Below are positions 36,021-43,260 of a stretch of 64,000 nt of DNA, in pieces. The DNA lies in NCBI RefSeq assembly GCF_002252505.1, contig NZ_NNRL01000151.1, positions 62,001-126,000 on the forward strand, written 5' to 3'. The stretch's first letter is position 1. Each line of letters begins with the position of its first letter. The translations under genes and the position numbers were made by a program. Source of the DNA: Brucella grignonensis. GTDB lineage: Bacteria > Pseudomonadota > Alphaproteobacteria > Rhizobiales > Rhizobiaceae. A model generated the notes under the pieces. It worked only from the letters and a program-made list of their open reading frames with translations. It searched no databases and was not told where the DNA came from.

Positions 36021-36443
36021 ATGGCCCGAGAAGATCAAAGCGGCGACTGGGCGGGACGTCTCTCGCCTTCGCTTGATGAAGTCGAATCCATTGCGATTGA
36101 AGCGTTAGCGCATCTCCCGCAGGAATTTCGTGCGCTTTGCGGCGACATCATCATTCAGATCGCAGACTTTCCCGAAGAGCAGATCGTCGAAGATATGGGC
36201 CTCGAAACGCCTTTCGATCTTCTTGGCCTGTTTGAAGGTGTGGGTATTGGCGAGCGTTTCAGCCTTCAAACCGGCGACACTCCCAACCGCATCACACTTT
36301 TTCGCCGGGCGATTCTCGACTATTGGTCAGAGAATGAAGAAACGCTTGGCGACATCATCACCCATGTCCTCATCCATGAAATCGGCCACCATTTTGGCCT
36401 TTCTGATGATGATATGGAAGCTCTGGAAGCGCATGCTGATTAG
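36021..36443 (+). CDS. Zincin-like metallopeptidase family protein (DUF1025-like)
   Basis: This 140-residue acidic protein ends with HVLIHEIGHHFGLSDDDME, an HExxH zinc site with a downstream HFG..D as in minimal zincin-fold proteins. The N-terminal part has LPQEFRALCGDIIIQIADFPEEQ, the usual start of this family. Members are small and their substrates unknown. I use the ATG at 36021 (MAREDQSGDW); in-frame TTG codons at 35997 and 36012 could start a slightly longer form, the latter with AGGA upstream. It follows leuD by about 75 bp and may be cotranscribed. Confidence 0.82.
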   Translation: MAREDQSGDWAGRLSPSLDEVESIAIEALAHLPQEFRALCGDIIIQIADFPEEQIVEDMGLETPFDLLGLFEGVGIGERFSLQTGDTPNRITLFRRAILDYWSENEETLGDIITHVLIHEIGHHFGLSDDDMEALEAHAD

Positions 36444-36564
36444 AACAACACATTGGCGTTGTGTTGCACAAATTTGTCATTTCTGATCAAAACAGTGACA
36501 ATTTCGGTATTTTTCCAGTAGATTTCGATACAATCGCATACAGATATTGAATGTGGAGAATGCT

Positions 36565-36588
36565 ATGAATTCCCTCAGTGCAATCTGA
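36565..36588 (+). other. Seven-codon upstream reading frame with strong ribosome site
   Basis: GGAG stands 6 nt before an ATG that opens MNSLSAI and stops with TGA at 36586-36588. The LysE-family start codons (GTG 36589, ATG 36592 and ATG 36598) follow at once and have no good ribosome site of their own. This suggests translational coupling or a leader, as an inference. Confidence 0.4.
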
Positions 36589-37239
36589 GTGATGATCATG
36601 AGCCTTTCTCCGGCCGCCTACCAGCTTCTTCTCGTTTACACGACATATGTTATTGCTGCCGGAAGCCCCGGCCCGAGCAATATGCGCATCATGGGCGTCG
36701 CCATGCATCAGGGTCGAAAGGCGGGGCTTATATTCGCTGCCGGTGTTGTTACTGGCTCGATCTTCTGGGGCTTGATGGCCGCAACCGGTGTCTCGGCCAT
36801 CCTCACACGCTTTGCAGAAGCACTGATTATCCTTAAAATCTTCGGTGGTCTTTATCTGCTGTATCTGGCCTTCAAGGCCGGACGCGCCGCCATGACGTCA
36901 GATGCGAAAATCGCAGCCCGAGCGCCAAATGGCGACGCATTTCTCTCAGGCGGTGAACTTTACCGGCGTGGATTATTGATGCATCTCTCCAATCCCAAAT
37001 CCATTCTGTCCTGGATTGCTTTGGTGACACTGGGCCTCGGCACCAACTCATCATGGTCTCACTCGGCTGCGTTTCTGGGTGGTTGCATAGTGCTTAGCGT
37101 CACTATTTTCTGCGGCTATGCGATTGTGTTTTCAACGGCGCCCATGGTCCGTTTATATCGCGGCGCCCGTCGCTGGATCGAAGGTGTACTGGCTGCAGTC
37201 TTTGGTCTTGCCGGTATCCGTCTGCTTCTGTCACGCTGA
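36589..37239 (+). CDS. LysE/RhtB family translocator
   Basis: This inner-membrane exporter of about 216 residues has six hydrophobic helices and the family signature PGPSNMRIMGVAMHQGRKAGL after the first helix. LMHLSNPKSILSWIALV contains the conserved NPK. LysE/RhtB proteins export amino acids such as lysine, threonine or homoserine lactones; the substrate is not clear here. The start codon is uncertain among GTG 36589, ATG 36592 and ATG 36598, which are preceded by a short upstream frame with a good ribosome site. A DHDPS-family gene starts 25 bp downstream, so the two are probably one transcript. Confidence 0.9.
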   Translation: MMIMSLSPAAYQLLLVYTTYVIAAGSPGPSNMRIMGVAMHQGRKAGLIFAAGVVTGSIFWGLMAATGVSAILTRFAEALIILKIFGGLYLLYLAFKAGRAAMTSDAKIAARAPNGDAFLSGGELYRRGLLMHLSNPKSILSWIALVTLGLGTNSSWSHSAAFLGGCIVLSVTIFCGYAIVFSTAPMVRLYRGARRWIEGVLAAVFGLAGIRLLLSR

Positions 37240-37264
37240 AACTGTTTGAGAAACGAGTACCGCA

Positions 37265-38176
37265 ATGAAGATTTTCAAAGGCCTCTCCGCTTTCCCGCTC
37301 ACACCAATCGACGCAACCGGTAATCTCATGGAGGAGGCGCTGTGCCGTTTCCTTGAGCGCATTCACGAGGCGGGCGCGGATTCAATCGGTCTTCTGGGAA
37401 GCACCGGCGGCTATGCCTTTCTCACGCGTGAACAGCGTCGGCATACAGTGAAGACAGCCGTTAAATGCATTGGCGGGAAAACGCCGATCATCGTTGGCGT
37501 GGGTGCATTGCGCACCGATGAGGCGAGTGCGCTTGCGCGCGATGCTGCGGATGCCGGTGCTGATGCGCTGCTGCTTGCCCCCGTCTCCTATACGCCGCTA
37601 ACGCAGGAAGAAGGCTTTCAGCACTTCAAAGCGGTTGCAGAAGCCACTGACTTGCCGCTGTGTATCTATAATAATCCCGGCACCACCCGATTCATTTTCA
37701 GTGATGAACTGATTGCACGACTAGGGGCTGTCAAAAACATCAAAGCAATCAAAATGCCTCTGCCAGCCGATGACGGCTATGCGGCAGAAATCACAAAACT
37801 ACGCTCTGCAACACCCGATGACTTTGCCATCGGTTATAGTGGTGATTGGGGCGCAAAGGATGCACTACTCGCAGGCGCTGACGCTTTCTACAGTGTCGCT
37901 GCGGGCCTTCTGCCGGCGCAGTCAGTAGCATTGGTCCGCACCGCACAAAGCGGCAATCAGGCTGAATCCGAACGCATCAATGCAGCATTTGAACCACTAT
38001 GGGAGCTGTTTAAGACCTTCGGCAGCTTCCGCGTCATGTATGTGATTGCTGACCTTCTGGGCCTTGCAAAGATCGAGCCGCCACGACCCATTCTGCCATT
38101 AGCTGCAGAGATACATGGGCAAGTGGAAAATGCACTCGCCAAAATCAAAGCGCTCTCTCTTCGATCAGAAATTTGA
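37265..38176 (+). CDS. DHDPS/NAL family aldolase
   Basis: This 303-residue TIM-barrel protein is of the DapA/N-acetylneuraminate lyase family. The catalytic Tyr is Y135 in YNNPGTT, and the Schiff-base Lys is likely K163 in KAIKMPLPAD. The family GTTGE loop reads GSTGGY here, and the KE pair after the Schiff-base Lys reads KM. These differences suggest it is not the biosynthetic dihydrodipicolinate synthase but a related aldolase for a keto acid or sugar acid. It follows the LysE exporter by 25 nt, which would fit a small catabolic or detoxifying unit. Confidence 0.88.
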   Translation: MKIFKGLSAFPLTPIDATGNLMEEALCRFLERIHEAGADSIGLLGSTGGYAFLTREQRRHTVKTAVKCIGGKTPIIVGVGALRTDEASALARDAADAGADALLLAPVSYTPLTQEEGFQHFKAVAEATDLPLCIYNNPGTTRFIFSDELIARLGAVKNIKAIKMPLPADDGYAAEITKLRSATPDDFAIGYSGDWGAKDALLAGADAFYSVAAGLLPAQSVALVRTAQSGNQAESERINAAFEPLWELFKTFGSFRVMYVIADLLGLAKIEPPRPILPLAAEIHGQVENALAKIKALSLRSEI

Positions 38177-38351
38177 TAGTCATGAGAGCTGCACAACGAC
38201 TGAGCAATATGTCTCGTTCATCTGCCAGATCAGCAGCAAAACGTTCGCTAACCCGGCGATAAGATGTTTCGACTGATGGGTTCAAAAGATATCGTTGCTC
38301 CATTCTCGCACAGGTAGAACGCAGCTCATCCATGTTGGGCAAAATTCCCAT
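38145..38351 (-). CDS. Small hypothetical protein
   Basis: This 68-residue soluble protein, MGILPNMDELRSTCARMEQ, is rich in Arg and Glu and is probably all-helical. It ends with a 32-bp antisense overlap with the DHDPS-family gene. The frame extends to 38396, but the ATG at 38351 has AAAG upstream. I know no family. It lies beyond the ohr terminator, so it would need its own promoter. Confidence 0.4.
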   Translation of the reverse strand: MGILPNMDELRSTCARMEQRYLLNPSVETSYRRVSERFAADLADERDILLSRCAALMTIKFLIEERAL

Positions 38352-38395
38352 CGAAGTCACTTTCTGCTGAAAATATGCAGGATGCCATAAAACCA

Positions 38396-38422
38396 AAAAG
38401 GCGCCCGAAAAGGGCGCCTTTT
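38396..38422 (-). terminator. Rho-independent terminator of ohr
   Basis: An 11-bp perfect stem is formed by AAAAGGCGCCC (38396-38406) and GGGCGCCTTTT (38412-38422) with a 5-nt loop, 13 bp after the ohr stop. The minus-strand tail is TTTTTGG. Confidence 0.88.
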
Positions 38423-38434
38423 ATATTCTTGGGA

Positions 38435-38857
38435 TCAAGCCACGCTCAAACGGACATCGATATTGCCGCGGGTTGCGTGCGAATAAGGGCAGACGATGTG
38501 TGCTGCATTGACCAGCTCTTCGGCCTTGGCCTTGTCCACGCCCGGCAGAGCAACTTCAAGGGCAACATCAAGACCAAAGCCCGTGCCATCGTCGCGCGGA
38601 CCGATGCCAACCGTCGCAGTCACAGTGCTGTCAGCTGAAATCGAAACCTTCTCCTTGGAAGCCACAAATTTCAGTGCACCAAGAAAGCAGGCTGCATAGC
38701 CGGAGGCGAAAAGCTGTTCGGGATTGGTGCCCTCACCGCCCGAGCCGCCCAATTCCTTTGGCGTATCAAGAACGACGCTGAGGCGTCCGTCAGCGGTCTT
38801 GGCACTGCCGGTACGTCCGCCCGTTGCGGTAGACTGTGTGGTATAGAGAATGGACAT
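38435..38857 (-). CDS. ohr: Organic hydroperoxide resistance protein Ohr
   Basis: This 140-residue OsmC/Ohr-fold peroxidase has the two redox cysteines in ASGYAACFLGAL (C57, peroxidatic) and HIVCPYSHATRGN (C123, resolving). Ohr reduces organic and fatty acid hydroperoxides using lipoylated proteins as electron donors. The start MSILYTTQSTATGGRTG is the usual Ohr N-terminus, and AGGAGAAGTCAT just upstream gives a good ribosome site. It is divergent from ohrR, the normal arrangement for this regulon, and has its own terminator. Confidence 0.96.
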   Translation of the reverse strand: MSILYTTQSTATGGRTGSAKTADGRLSVVLDTPKELGGSGGEGTNPEQLFASGYAACFLGALKFVASKEKVSISADSTVTATVGIGPRDDGTGFGLDVALEVALPGVDKAKAEELVNAAHIVCPYSHATRGNIDVRLSVA

Positions 38858-38896
38858 ATGACTTCTCCTGTTTGTGAACTTATCTTCGCGAACAGA

Positions 38897-38976
38897 GTTG
38901 CAAATAATTAAATTGTTCGCAATCTAATTTTGCAAAATCGTTTTTCACGATTATGTGACGCGCAATTCAATTGTGC
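38897..38976. promoter_or_regulatory. ohr-ohrR divergent promoter with candidate OhrR sites
   Basis: Two AT-rich palindrome-like sites are visible. CAATTCAATTG at 38963-38973 is a perfect inverted repeat around a central C. A looser CAAATAATTAAATTG lies at 38901-38915. OhrR boxes in other bacteria are of the type ACAATT-N-AATTGT, so these are good operator candidates. Binding is inferred. Confidence 0.5.
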
Positions 38977-39008
38977 ATAGCTTATAGTCGCGGTAAGGAA
39001 GGTGGATC

Positions 39009-39464
39009 ATGAACAGCGACCACAAAGACTCCCACTTGCACCTATCAGATATGGTCTGCTTCGCGATCTATTCAACCGCGAATGCGCTGACGCGTGCCTA
39101 TCAGCCCATCCTGAGCAAGCTCGACCTGACCTATCCGCAATTTCTGGTCATGCTGGTCCTCTGGGAAAAAGACGATCAGACGGTATCGGAGATCGGTGGG
39201 AAGCTTAATCTTGATTCCGGCACATTGACCCCTCTCCTCAAGCGGCTTGAAACGGCTGGCCGCATCAGGCGCCGCCGCGACCCACAGGATGAACGTCAGG
39301 TGCGCATCACACTGACTGATGAGGGACAGGCCTTGCGCGAAGCTGCGGAAAGTATCCCCGAACAGATTTTCTGCGCGCTGGGTCAGCCATTGGACGACCT
39401 GAAAGATTTGCGTGCGCGATTGCTCGATATTCGCAGCAATCTTACAGACAGTGTTTCACGCTAG
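39009..39464 (+). CDS. ohrR: MarR-family peroxide sensor OhrR
   Basis: This 151-residue winged-helix repressor begins with MVCFAIYSTANALTRAYQPILSKLDLTYPQFLVMLVLWE, where C17 is the peroxide-sensing cysteine of OhrR proteins. The recognition region is TVSEIGGKLNLDSGTLTPLLKRLE and the wing is RRRRDPQDERQVRI. OhrR represses ohr and itself, and is released when the cysteine is oxidised by organic peroxide. The start ATG at 39009 has AAGGAAGGTGGATC upstream. It is divergent from ohr with a 151-bp spacer holding the operator candidates. Confidence 0.94.
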   Translation: MNSDHKDSHLHLSDMVCFAIYSTANALTRAYQPILSKLDLTYPQFLVMLVLWEKDDQTVSEIGGKLNLDSGTLTPLLKRLETAGRIRRRRDPQDERQVRITLTDEGQALREAAESIPEQIFCALGQPLDDLKDLRARLLDIRSNLTDSVSR

Positions 39465-39564
39465 AGCATTTCCTGTTTTCTTGCGTCATTGGAAATGCTC
39501 TATCTCTTTGTTTTTCGCATTATCCGACGCAAAACCGCTTCGCACTTTTGCTGGAACCGCTCTA
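39463..39564 (+). repeat. Dispersed two-part intergenic repeat, copy B
   Basis: It begins inside the ohrR stop codon with a hairpin (AGAGCATTTCC at 39463-39473 with GGAAATGCTCT at 39491-39501). The second half follows, running from TTTTTCGCATTATCCGACGC through CCGCTTCGCACTTTTGCTGG. The second half is nearly the same as the half copy at 49571-49614. Confidence 0.75.
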
Positions 39565-39569
39565 ACAAA

Positions 39570-39600
39570 AAAAGCGCCGGTTTCCCGGCGCTTTTGTTTT
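39570..39600. terminator. Bidirectional terminator between ohrR and asd
   Basis: An 11-bp perfect stem, AAAAGCGCCGG (39570-39580) with CCGGCGCTTTT (39585-39595), has a 4-nt loop. A-rich and T-rich runs flank it on both sides, giving T-tails in both directions. Confidence 0.9.
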
Positions 39601-39617
39601 TTAAACTGCAGTATCAA

Positions 39618-40652
39618 TTAAGCAGCAAGCGCCTTTGGCGTGATCAGGCCACGAGCGACCAGCAGCTCTGCGATCTGGATCGTGTTGAGAGCAGCACCCT
39701 TGCGCAGATTGTCAGAAACAACCCACATGGCAAGACCGTTTTCAACGGTGATGTCTTCGCGGATACGGCTGATGTAAGTTGCATCTTCGCCTGCCGATTC
39801 ATAAGGCGTGATGTAACCACCATCTTCGTGCTTATCGACGACCTGACAGCCCGGTGCATCACGCAGAATTTCGCGGGCTTCTTCAGCGCTGATCGGGTTT
39901 TCAAACTCGATATTAACCGCTTCCGAGTGTCCGATAAACACTGGAACGCGTACGGCTGTCGCGGTGAGCTTGATCTTCGGATCGAGCATCTTCTTGGTTT
40001 CGGCCACCATCTTCCATTCTTCCTTGGTGTAGCCGTCTTCCATGAAGACATCGATATGCGGAATCACATTGAATGCGATGCGCTTGGTGAACTTCTGTGC
40101 TGTCACAGGATCAGCAACGAACACAGCGCGCGATTGCTGGAACAGCTCATCCATGCCTTCCTTGCCAGCGCCCGAAACCGACTGGTAGGTCGAGACTACA
40201 ACGCGCTTGATCTTGGCTGCATCATGCAACGGCTTCAGAGCTACCACGAGCTGTGCCGTCGAGCAGTTCGGATTGGCAATGATGTTCTTCTTGCGGAAGC
40301 CTTCAATCGCGTCAGGGTTCACTTCCGGAACGATCAGCGGGACATTGGAGTCATAACGCCATGCGGAGGAATTATCGATAACGACGCAGCCCTGCGCACC
40401 AATCTTTGGCGACCATTCCTTGGAAATATTTCCACCAGCGGACATGAGGCAAATGTCGGTATCGGAGAAGTCGTACTGGTCAAGCGCCTTCACCTTCAGC
40501 GTCTTGTCGCCATAGGACACTTCCGTACCCTGGCTGCGACGCGAAGCGAGAGCGACGACTTCATCAGCCGGAAAGCCACGTTCTTCGAGGATATTGAGCA
40601 TTTCGCGACCGACATTTCCGGTGGCGCCGACGACTGCAACTTTAAAACCCAT
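39618..40652 (-). CDS. asd: Aspartate-semialdehyde dehydrogenase Asd
   Basis: This 344-residue NADP-dependent enzyme has VAVVGATGNVGREM (dinucleotide loop), NPNCSTAQ with catalytic C130, and RVPVFIGHSEAVN with the substrate-binding Arg and general-base His. It makes aspartate semialdehyde, the branch point to lysine, diaminopimelate, threonine, methionine and isoleucine. The start has AGGAGAAGGTAA right before the ATG. Upstream, between serA and asd, lies a 42-codon leader frame rich in Thr and Lys codons and then a hairpin-plus-T-run. This suggests that transcription of asd is controlled by attenuation. Confidence 0.96.
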   Translation of the reverse strand: MGFKVAVVGATGNVGREMLNILEERGFPADEVVALASRRSQGTEVSYGDKTLKVKALDQYDFSDTDICLMSAGGNISKEWSPKIGAQGCVVIDNSSAWRYDSNVPLIVPEVNPDAIEGFRKKNIIANPNCSTAQLVVALKPLHDAAKIKRVVVSTYQSVSGAGKEGMDELFQQSRAVFVADPVTAQKFTKRIAFNVIPHIDVFMEDGYTKEEWKMVAETKKMLDPKIKLTATAVRVPVFIGHSEAVNIEFENPISAEEAREILRDAPGCQVVDKHEDGGYITPYESAGEDATYISRIREDITVENGLAMWVVSDNLRKGAALNTIQIAELLVARGLITPKALAA

Positions 40653-40680
40653 TTACCTTCTCCTGTCCTCTCCGCTTCCA

Positions 40681-40707
40681 TAAAAACCCGCGACCAGCGG
40701 GCCTTTT
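40681..40707 (-). terminator. Attenuator terminator candidate before asd
   Basis: On the minus strand CCCGC (40701-40697) pairs with GCGGG (40691-40687) around a TGGTC loop, followed by five T. It lies 35 bp before the asd start and 50 bp after the leader-peptide stop. AGGCC just upstream of the stem could instead pair with GGCCT at about 40745-40741, which would compete with the terminator. Confidence 0.6.
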
Positions 40708-40750
40708 CCCTGGGCCGGACCCGGGGAGAGTGGGCGAGCAGGCCAAGGGG

Positions 40751-40879
40751 TCAGACCTTTTTGGTGGTCGTTTTAATGCAAGTGGCCGTGGTAGTTTTGG
40801 AAACGGATGCCATGAGGGCACCGATGGCGATGAGGCCATTCAGTTCACACAGGCTATGTGATGCGCGAGAAGCGTTCAC
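40751..40879 (-). CDS. Thr/Lys-rich leader peptide of asd (candidate attenuator peptide)
   Basis: A 42-codon frame opens with GTG at 40879, with AAAAGGAG 8 nt upstream (40895-40888). Its last part reads SKTTTATCIKTTTKKV: seven Thr codons (positions 29-31, 33, 37-39) and four Lys codons (28, 36, 40, 41) within the last 15. It stops at 40751, 99 bp before asd, and a hairpin-T-run follows. This layout resembles the E. coli thr operon leader. Asd feeds threonine, lysine, methionine and isoleucine synthesis, so ribosome stalling at Thr or Lys codons would sensibly turn asd on. The peptide itself probably has no other role. The idea rests on sequence only; conservation in relatives was not tested. 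Confidence 0.6.
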   Translation of the reverse strand: MNASRASHSLCELNGLIAIGALMASVSKTTTATCIKTTTKKV

Positions 40880-40904
40880 GAGATTGTCTCCTTTTCCGAT
40901 TGCG

Positions 40905-40932
40905 CTTTTAAGCCCTTTGAAAAAAGAGTCAA
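40905..40932 (-). promoter_or_regulatory. Candidate sigma-70-type promoter of the asd leader
   Basis: On the minus strand TTGACT (40932-40927) and TAAAAG (40910-40905) are spaced by 16 nt. Transcription would begin near 40898, some 20 nt before the leader GTG, a distance usual for attenuation leaders. The -10 match is weak. Confidence 0.4.
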
Positions 40933-41014
40933 TGATTTCTCGAGGAGAAGCGCAACAAAACTGCTCAAAAATACAGGAACAATACCGCTTATTACGTTGC
41001 GATATTGAAATGCA

Positions 41015-41046
41015 AAGGCCCGCGCGGCGAATGCTGCGCGGGCCTT
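41015..41046 (-). terminator. Terminator of serA
   Basis: An 11-bp perfect stem, AAGGCCCGCGC (41015-41025) with GCGCGGGCCTT (41036-41046), has a 10-nt loop. It lies 20 bp after the serA stop. The T-tail on the minus strand is short. Confidence 0.75.
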
Positions 41047-41065
41047 CAAATGGCATGCTGCTTTA

Positions 41066-42304
41066 TCAATAAAGGAGGCGCGTGCGGACCGTACCCGGAA
41101 TTTCGCGCATTGCCTGAAGAACGTCTTCGGCATGTTCTTCCATCGCGTCACCTTCAATCACCACATAGCCGACTTCACCATCGGTCTGCAGAAACTGGCT
41201 GACGATGTTGATGTTATGTGAGGAGAAAATATTCACGAGACTGTTGAGAATGCCTGGGCGGTTTTCATGCACATGCATGAAACGCGTGCCATTCGGACGC
41301 GCAGGCAGCTGCACCTGCGGGAAGTTAACCGCACCCAGCGTCGAGCCAACATCGGAATATTCCACCAGCTTACGGGTGACTTCCAAACCAATGCGTTCCT
41401 GCGCTTCTTCGGTCGAGCCGCCGATATGCGGGGTGAGAATGACATTCTCCAGCCCCTGCAATGGCGAAACAAACGGGTCCTTGTTAGAAGCAGGCTCAAC
41501 GGGAAACACGTCAATTGCCGCACCGGCGAGATGGCCTTCTTTCAGAACCTTGGCCAGCGCTTCCAGATCGACCACAGAACCGCGCGCATTGTTGATGAAG
41601 AAGGCGCCCTTCTTCATCTTGCGCAGCTTGGCTTCGGTGATCATCTTGGCCGTCGACTTGTTCGACGGCACATGCAGGCTGATCACATCCGAAATTTCGA
41701 GCAATTCGTCGAGCGTTTCAGTCGGAATAACATTACCGTATTGCAGCTTGTCGGTCATGTCGAAATAGCGGACCGTCATGCCGAGGCTTTCAGCCAGATT
41801 GCCGACCTGCGAACCGATATTGCCATAGCCGACGATACCCAGCGTTTTGCCACGCACTTCGCGGCTGCCAACCGCGCTCTTGTCCCAGCCGCCCGTATGG
41901 GCCGCGTTGGAACGTGGGAAAATACGGCGCATCAGCATGATGATTTCACCAATCACCAGCTCAGCCACAGAGCGCGTATTGGAGAACGGTGCATTGAAAA
42001 CGGGAATGCCGCGCTTGCGAGCAGCCTTCAGATCCACCTGATTTGTGCCGACCGAGTAGCAACCGACCGCAATCAGGCGCTGTGCTGCTTCAAACACTTC
42101 GTCAGTGAGCTGTGTGCGTGAACGAATACCCACGATATGAGCCGAAGAAATCGCCTCAATCAGCTCAGCCTTGTCCAGCGCTTTCGGCAAATGAACGACG
42201 TTCGTGTAGCCAGACGATTTGAAATAATCGACGGCGGACTGGTTGATGCCTTCGAGAAGAAGAACGTTGATACGCTCACGCGCGAATGAAAGACGTGCAG
42301 TCAT
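41066..42304 (-). CDS. serA: D-3-phosphoglycerate dehydrogenase SerA
   Basis: This 412-residue enzyme has the NAD-binding GIVGYGNIGSQVGNLAESLG, catalytic residues in NNARGSVVDLEAL (Arg) and LTPHIGGSTEEAQ (His), and a C-terminal ACT domain from HENRPGILNSLV onward. It opens the serine pathway by oxidising 3-phosphoglycerate. The length matches the E. coli type, in which serine feedback acts through the ACT domain. I use ATG 42304 (MTARLSFARERINVLLLEG), which aligns with known SerA N-termini; the frame is open to 42424 but that part lacks a ribosome site. It is followed by a terminator and then the asd leader. Confidence 0.95.
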   Translation of the reverse strand: MTARLSFARERINVLLLEGINQSAVDYFKSSGYTNVVHLPKALDKAELIEAISSAHIVGIRSRTQLTDEVFEAAQRLIAVGCYSVGTNQVDLKAARKRGIPVFNAPFSNTRSVAELVIGEIIMLMRRIFPRSNAAHTGGWDKSAVGSREVRGKTLGIVGYGNIGSQVGNLAESLGMTVRYFDMTDKLQYGNVIPTETLDELLEISDVISLHVPSNKSTAKMITEAKLRKMKKGAFFINNARGSVVDLEALAKVLKEGHLAGAAIDVFPVEPASNKDPFVSPLQGLENVILTPHIGGSTEEAQERIGLEVTRKLVEYSDVGSTLGAVNFPQVQLPARPNGTRFMHVHENRPGILNSLVNIFSSHNINIVSQFLQTDGEVGYVVIEGDAMEEHAEDVLQAMREIPGTVRTRLLY

Positions 42305-42622
42305 GGTTGGGGCTTTCAGGCTCTGGCTCAATGTTCGCTCAGCGACATAAATCAATCTGCCAATGTCGTCACTGCGATATTTGGGGGCATGCGGATGAAT
42401 TGAACTCTGGGAATTTGTCGGCATTTATCGCGAGAGCGACTTAGCACTCAAAGCTCATGGAAAAAAGCCAATTCGACGAAAACTGGCCGATTCGCGTCGT
42501 ATTTGGATAATCATTCCAATTTCATCATCGCCGCGCGGCCAGTCGCGCCTAAAATAAAGGCATTCCAGTGCAAAACAGACAGGAAAAAGTGCGCGATTGA
42601 CCTGTTGTTCAGATCGCCCGAT

Positions 42623-43015
42623 CTAGTCTTCGTTCCGAGTCGCGCCAGTGCGATCACGTTCATAATGTCTTTTAAGTGGAAATGGCGGCAGCCAGGACTC
42701 ACGCCGAATGGTCCAGAGCTCATAGGTCGGCGTCAACAAATCGATAGCATCGAGTGAGCCAAGATTGATCTCAACTTCATCATCCGAACGGGAAAAGACA
42801 GACGAGCCACAGCGCGCGCAGAAAAACCGTCCTTCATAATCGCGCGTCTCGCCATGAATGGTAACCGCAGCCTCGGGAAAAATTGCCGAAGCATGAAACA
42901 GTGCTCCATGTTGCTTGCGACAATCGAGGCAGTGACAGACGCCTACGCGGTAGGGGCGTCCGGAAGCGGCGAACCGAACATCTCCACACAGACAACCACC
43001 GGTAAAATGGTCCAT
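42623..43015 (-). CDS. GFA family (CENP-V/formaldehyde-activating-like) zinc protein
   Basis: This 130-residue protein carries the GFA zinc-cysteine pattern: GGCLCGDVRF (C8, C10), GVCHCLDCRKQHGA (C27, C29, C32) and FFCARCGSSVFSR. The family includes glutathione-dependent formaldehyde-activating enzyme, but most members, like this one, have no proved substrate. It is cytoplasmic and the start follows a good AGGGGAGTAAGAA stretch. It is an isolated gene. Confidence 0.9.
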   Translation of the reverse strand: MDHFTGGCLCGDVRFAASGRPYRVGVCHCLDCRKQHGALFHASAIFPEAAVTIHGETRDYEGRFFCARCGSSVFSRSDDEVEINLGSLDAIDLLTPTYELWTIRRESWLPPFPLKRHYERDRTGATRNED

Positions 43016-43260
43016 TTCTTACTCCCCTAGAATAATTGCCAAGTGAAATCCTACCTCGAACAACAGTACCAATCCAATTTGTCTTTGGACCGCTGAACTT
43101 GAACTTCCCCCCCTAAGTCAAGGCCGCGCCTTTCTCATACTAAAAGATAATAAACGGATTAAACGATTCAGTTCATCATGCGCTCGTGGAAAAGTGCGCG
43201 GAAGTTGGAGGAGAACATCCGCACACATCAGCAAGAATGCTGTTGGGAGGAACCTTACTT

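Noticed and set aside
39489..41072. 527-residue plus-strand frame across asd and the serA-asd spacer
   Set aside because: It is antisense to asd, runs through a repeat and a terminator, and has no domain pattern.
42305..42622. Possible riboswitch or longer N-terminus upstream of serA
   Set aside because: No known riboswitch consensus was seen, and the N-terminal extension lacks a ribosome site and the SerA-like pattern.
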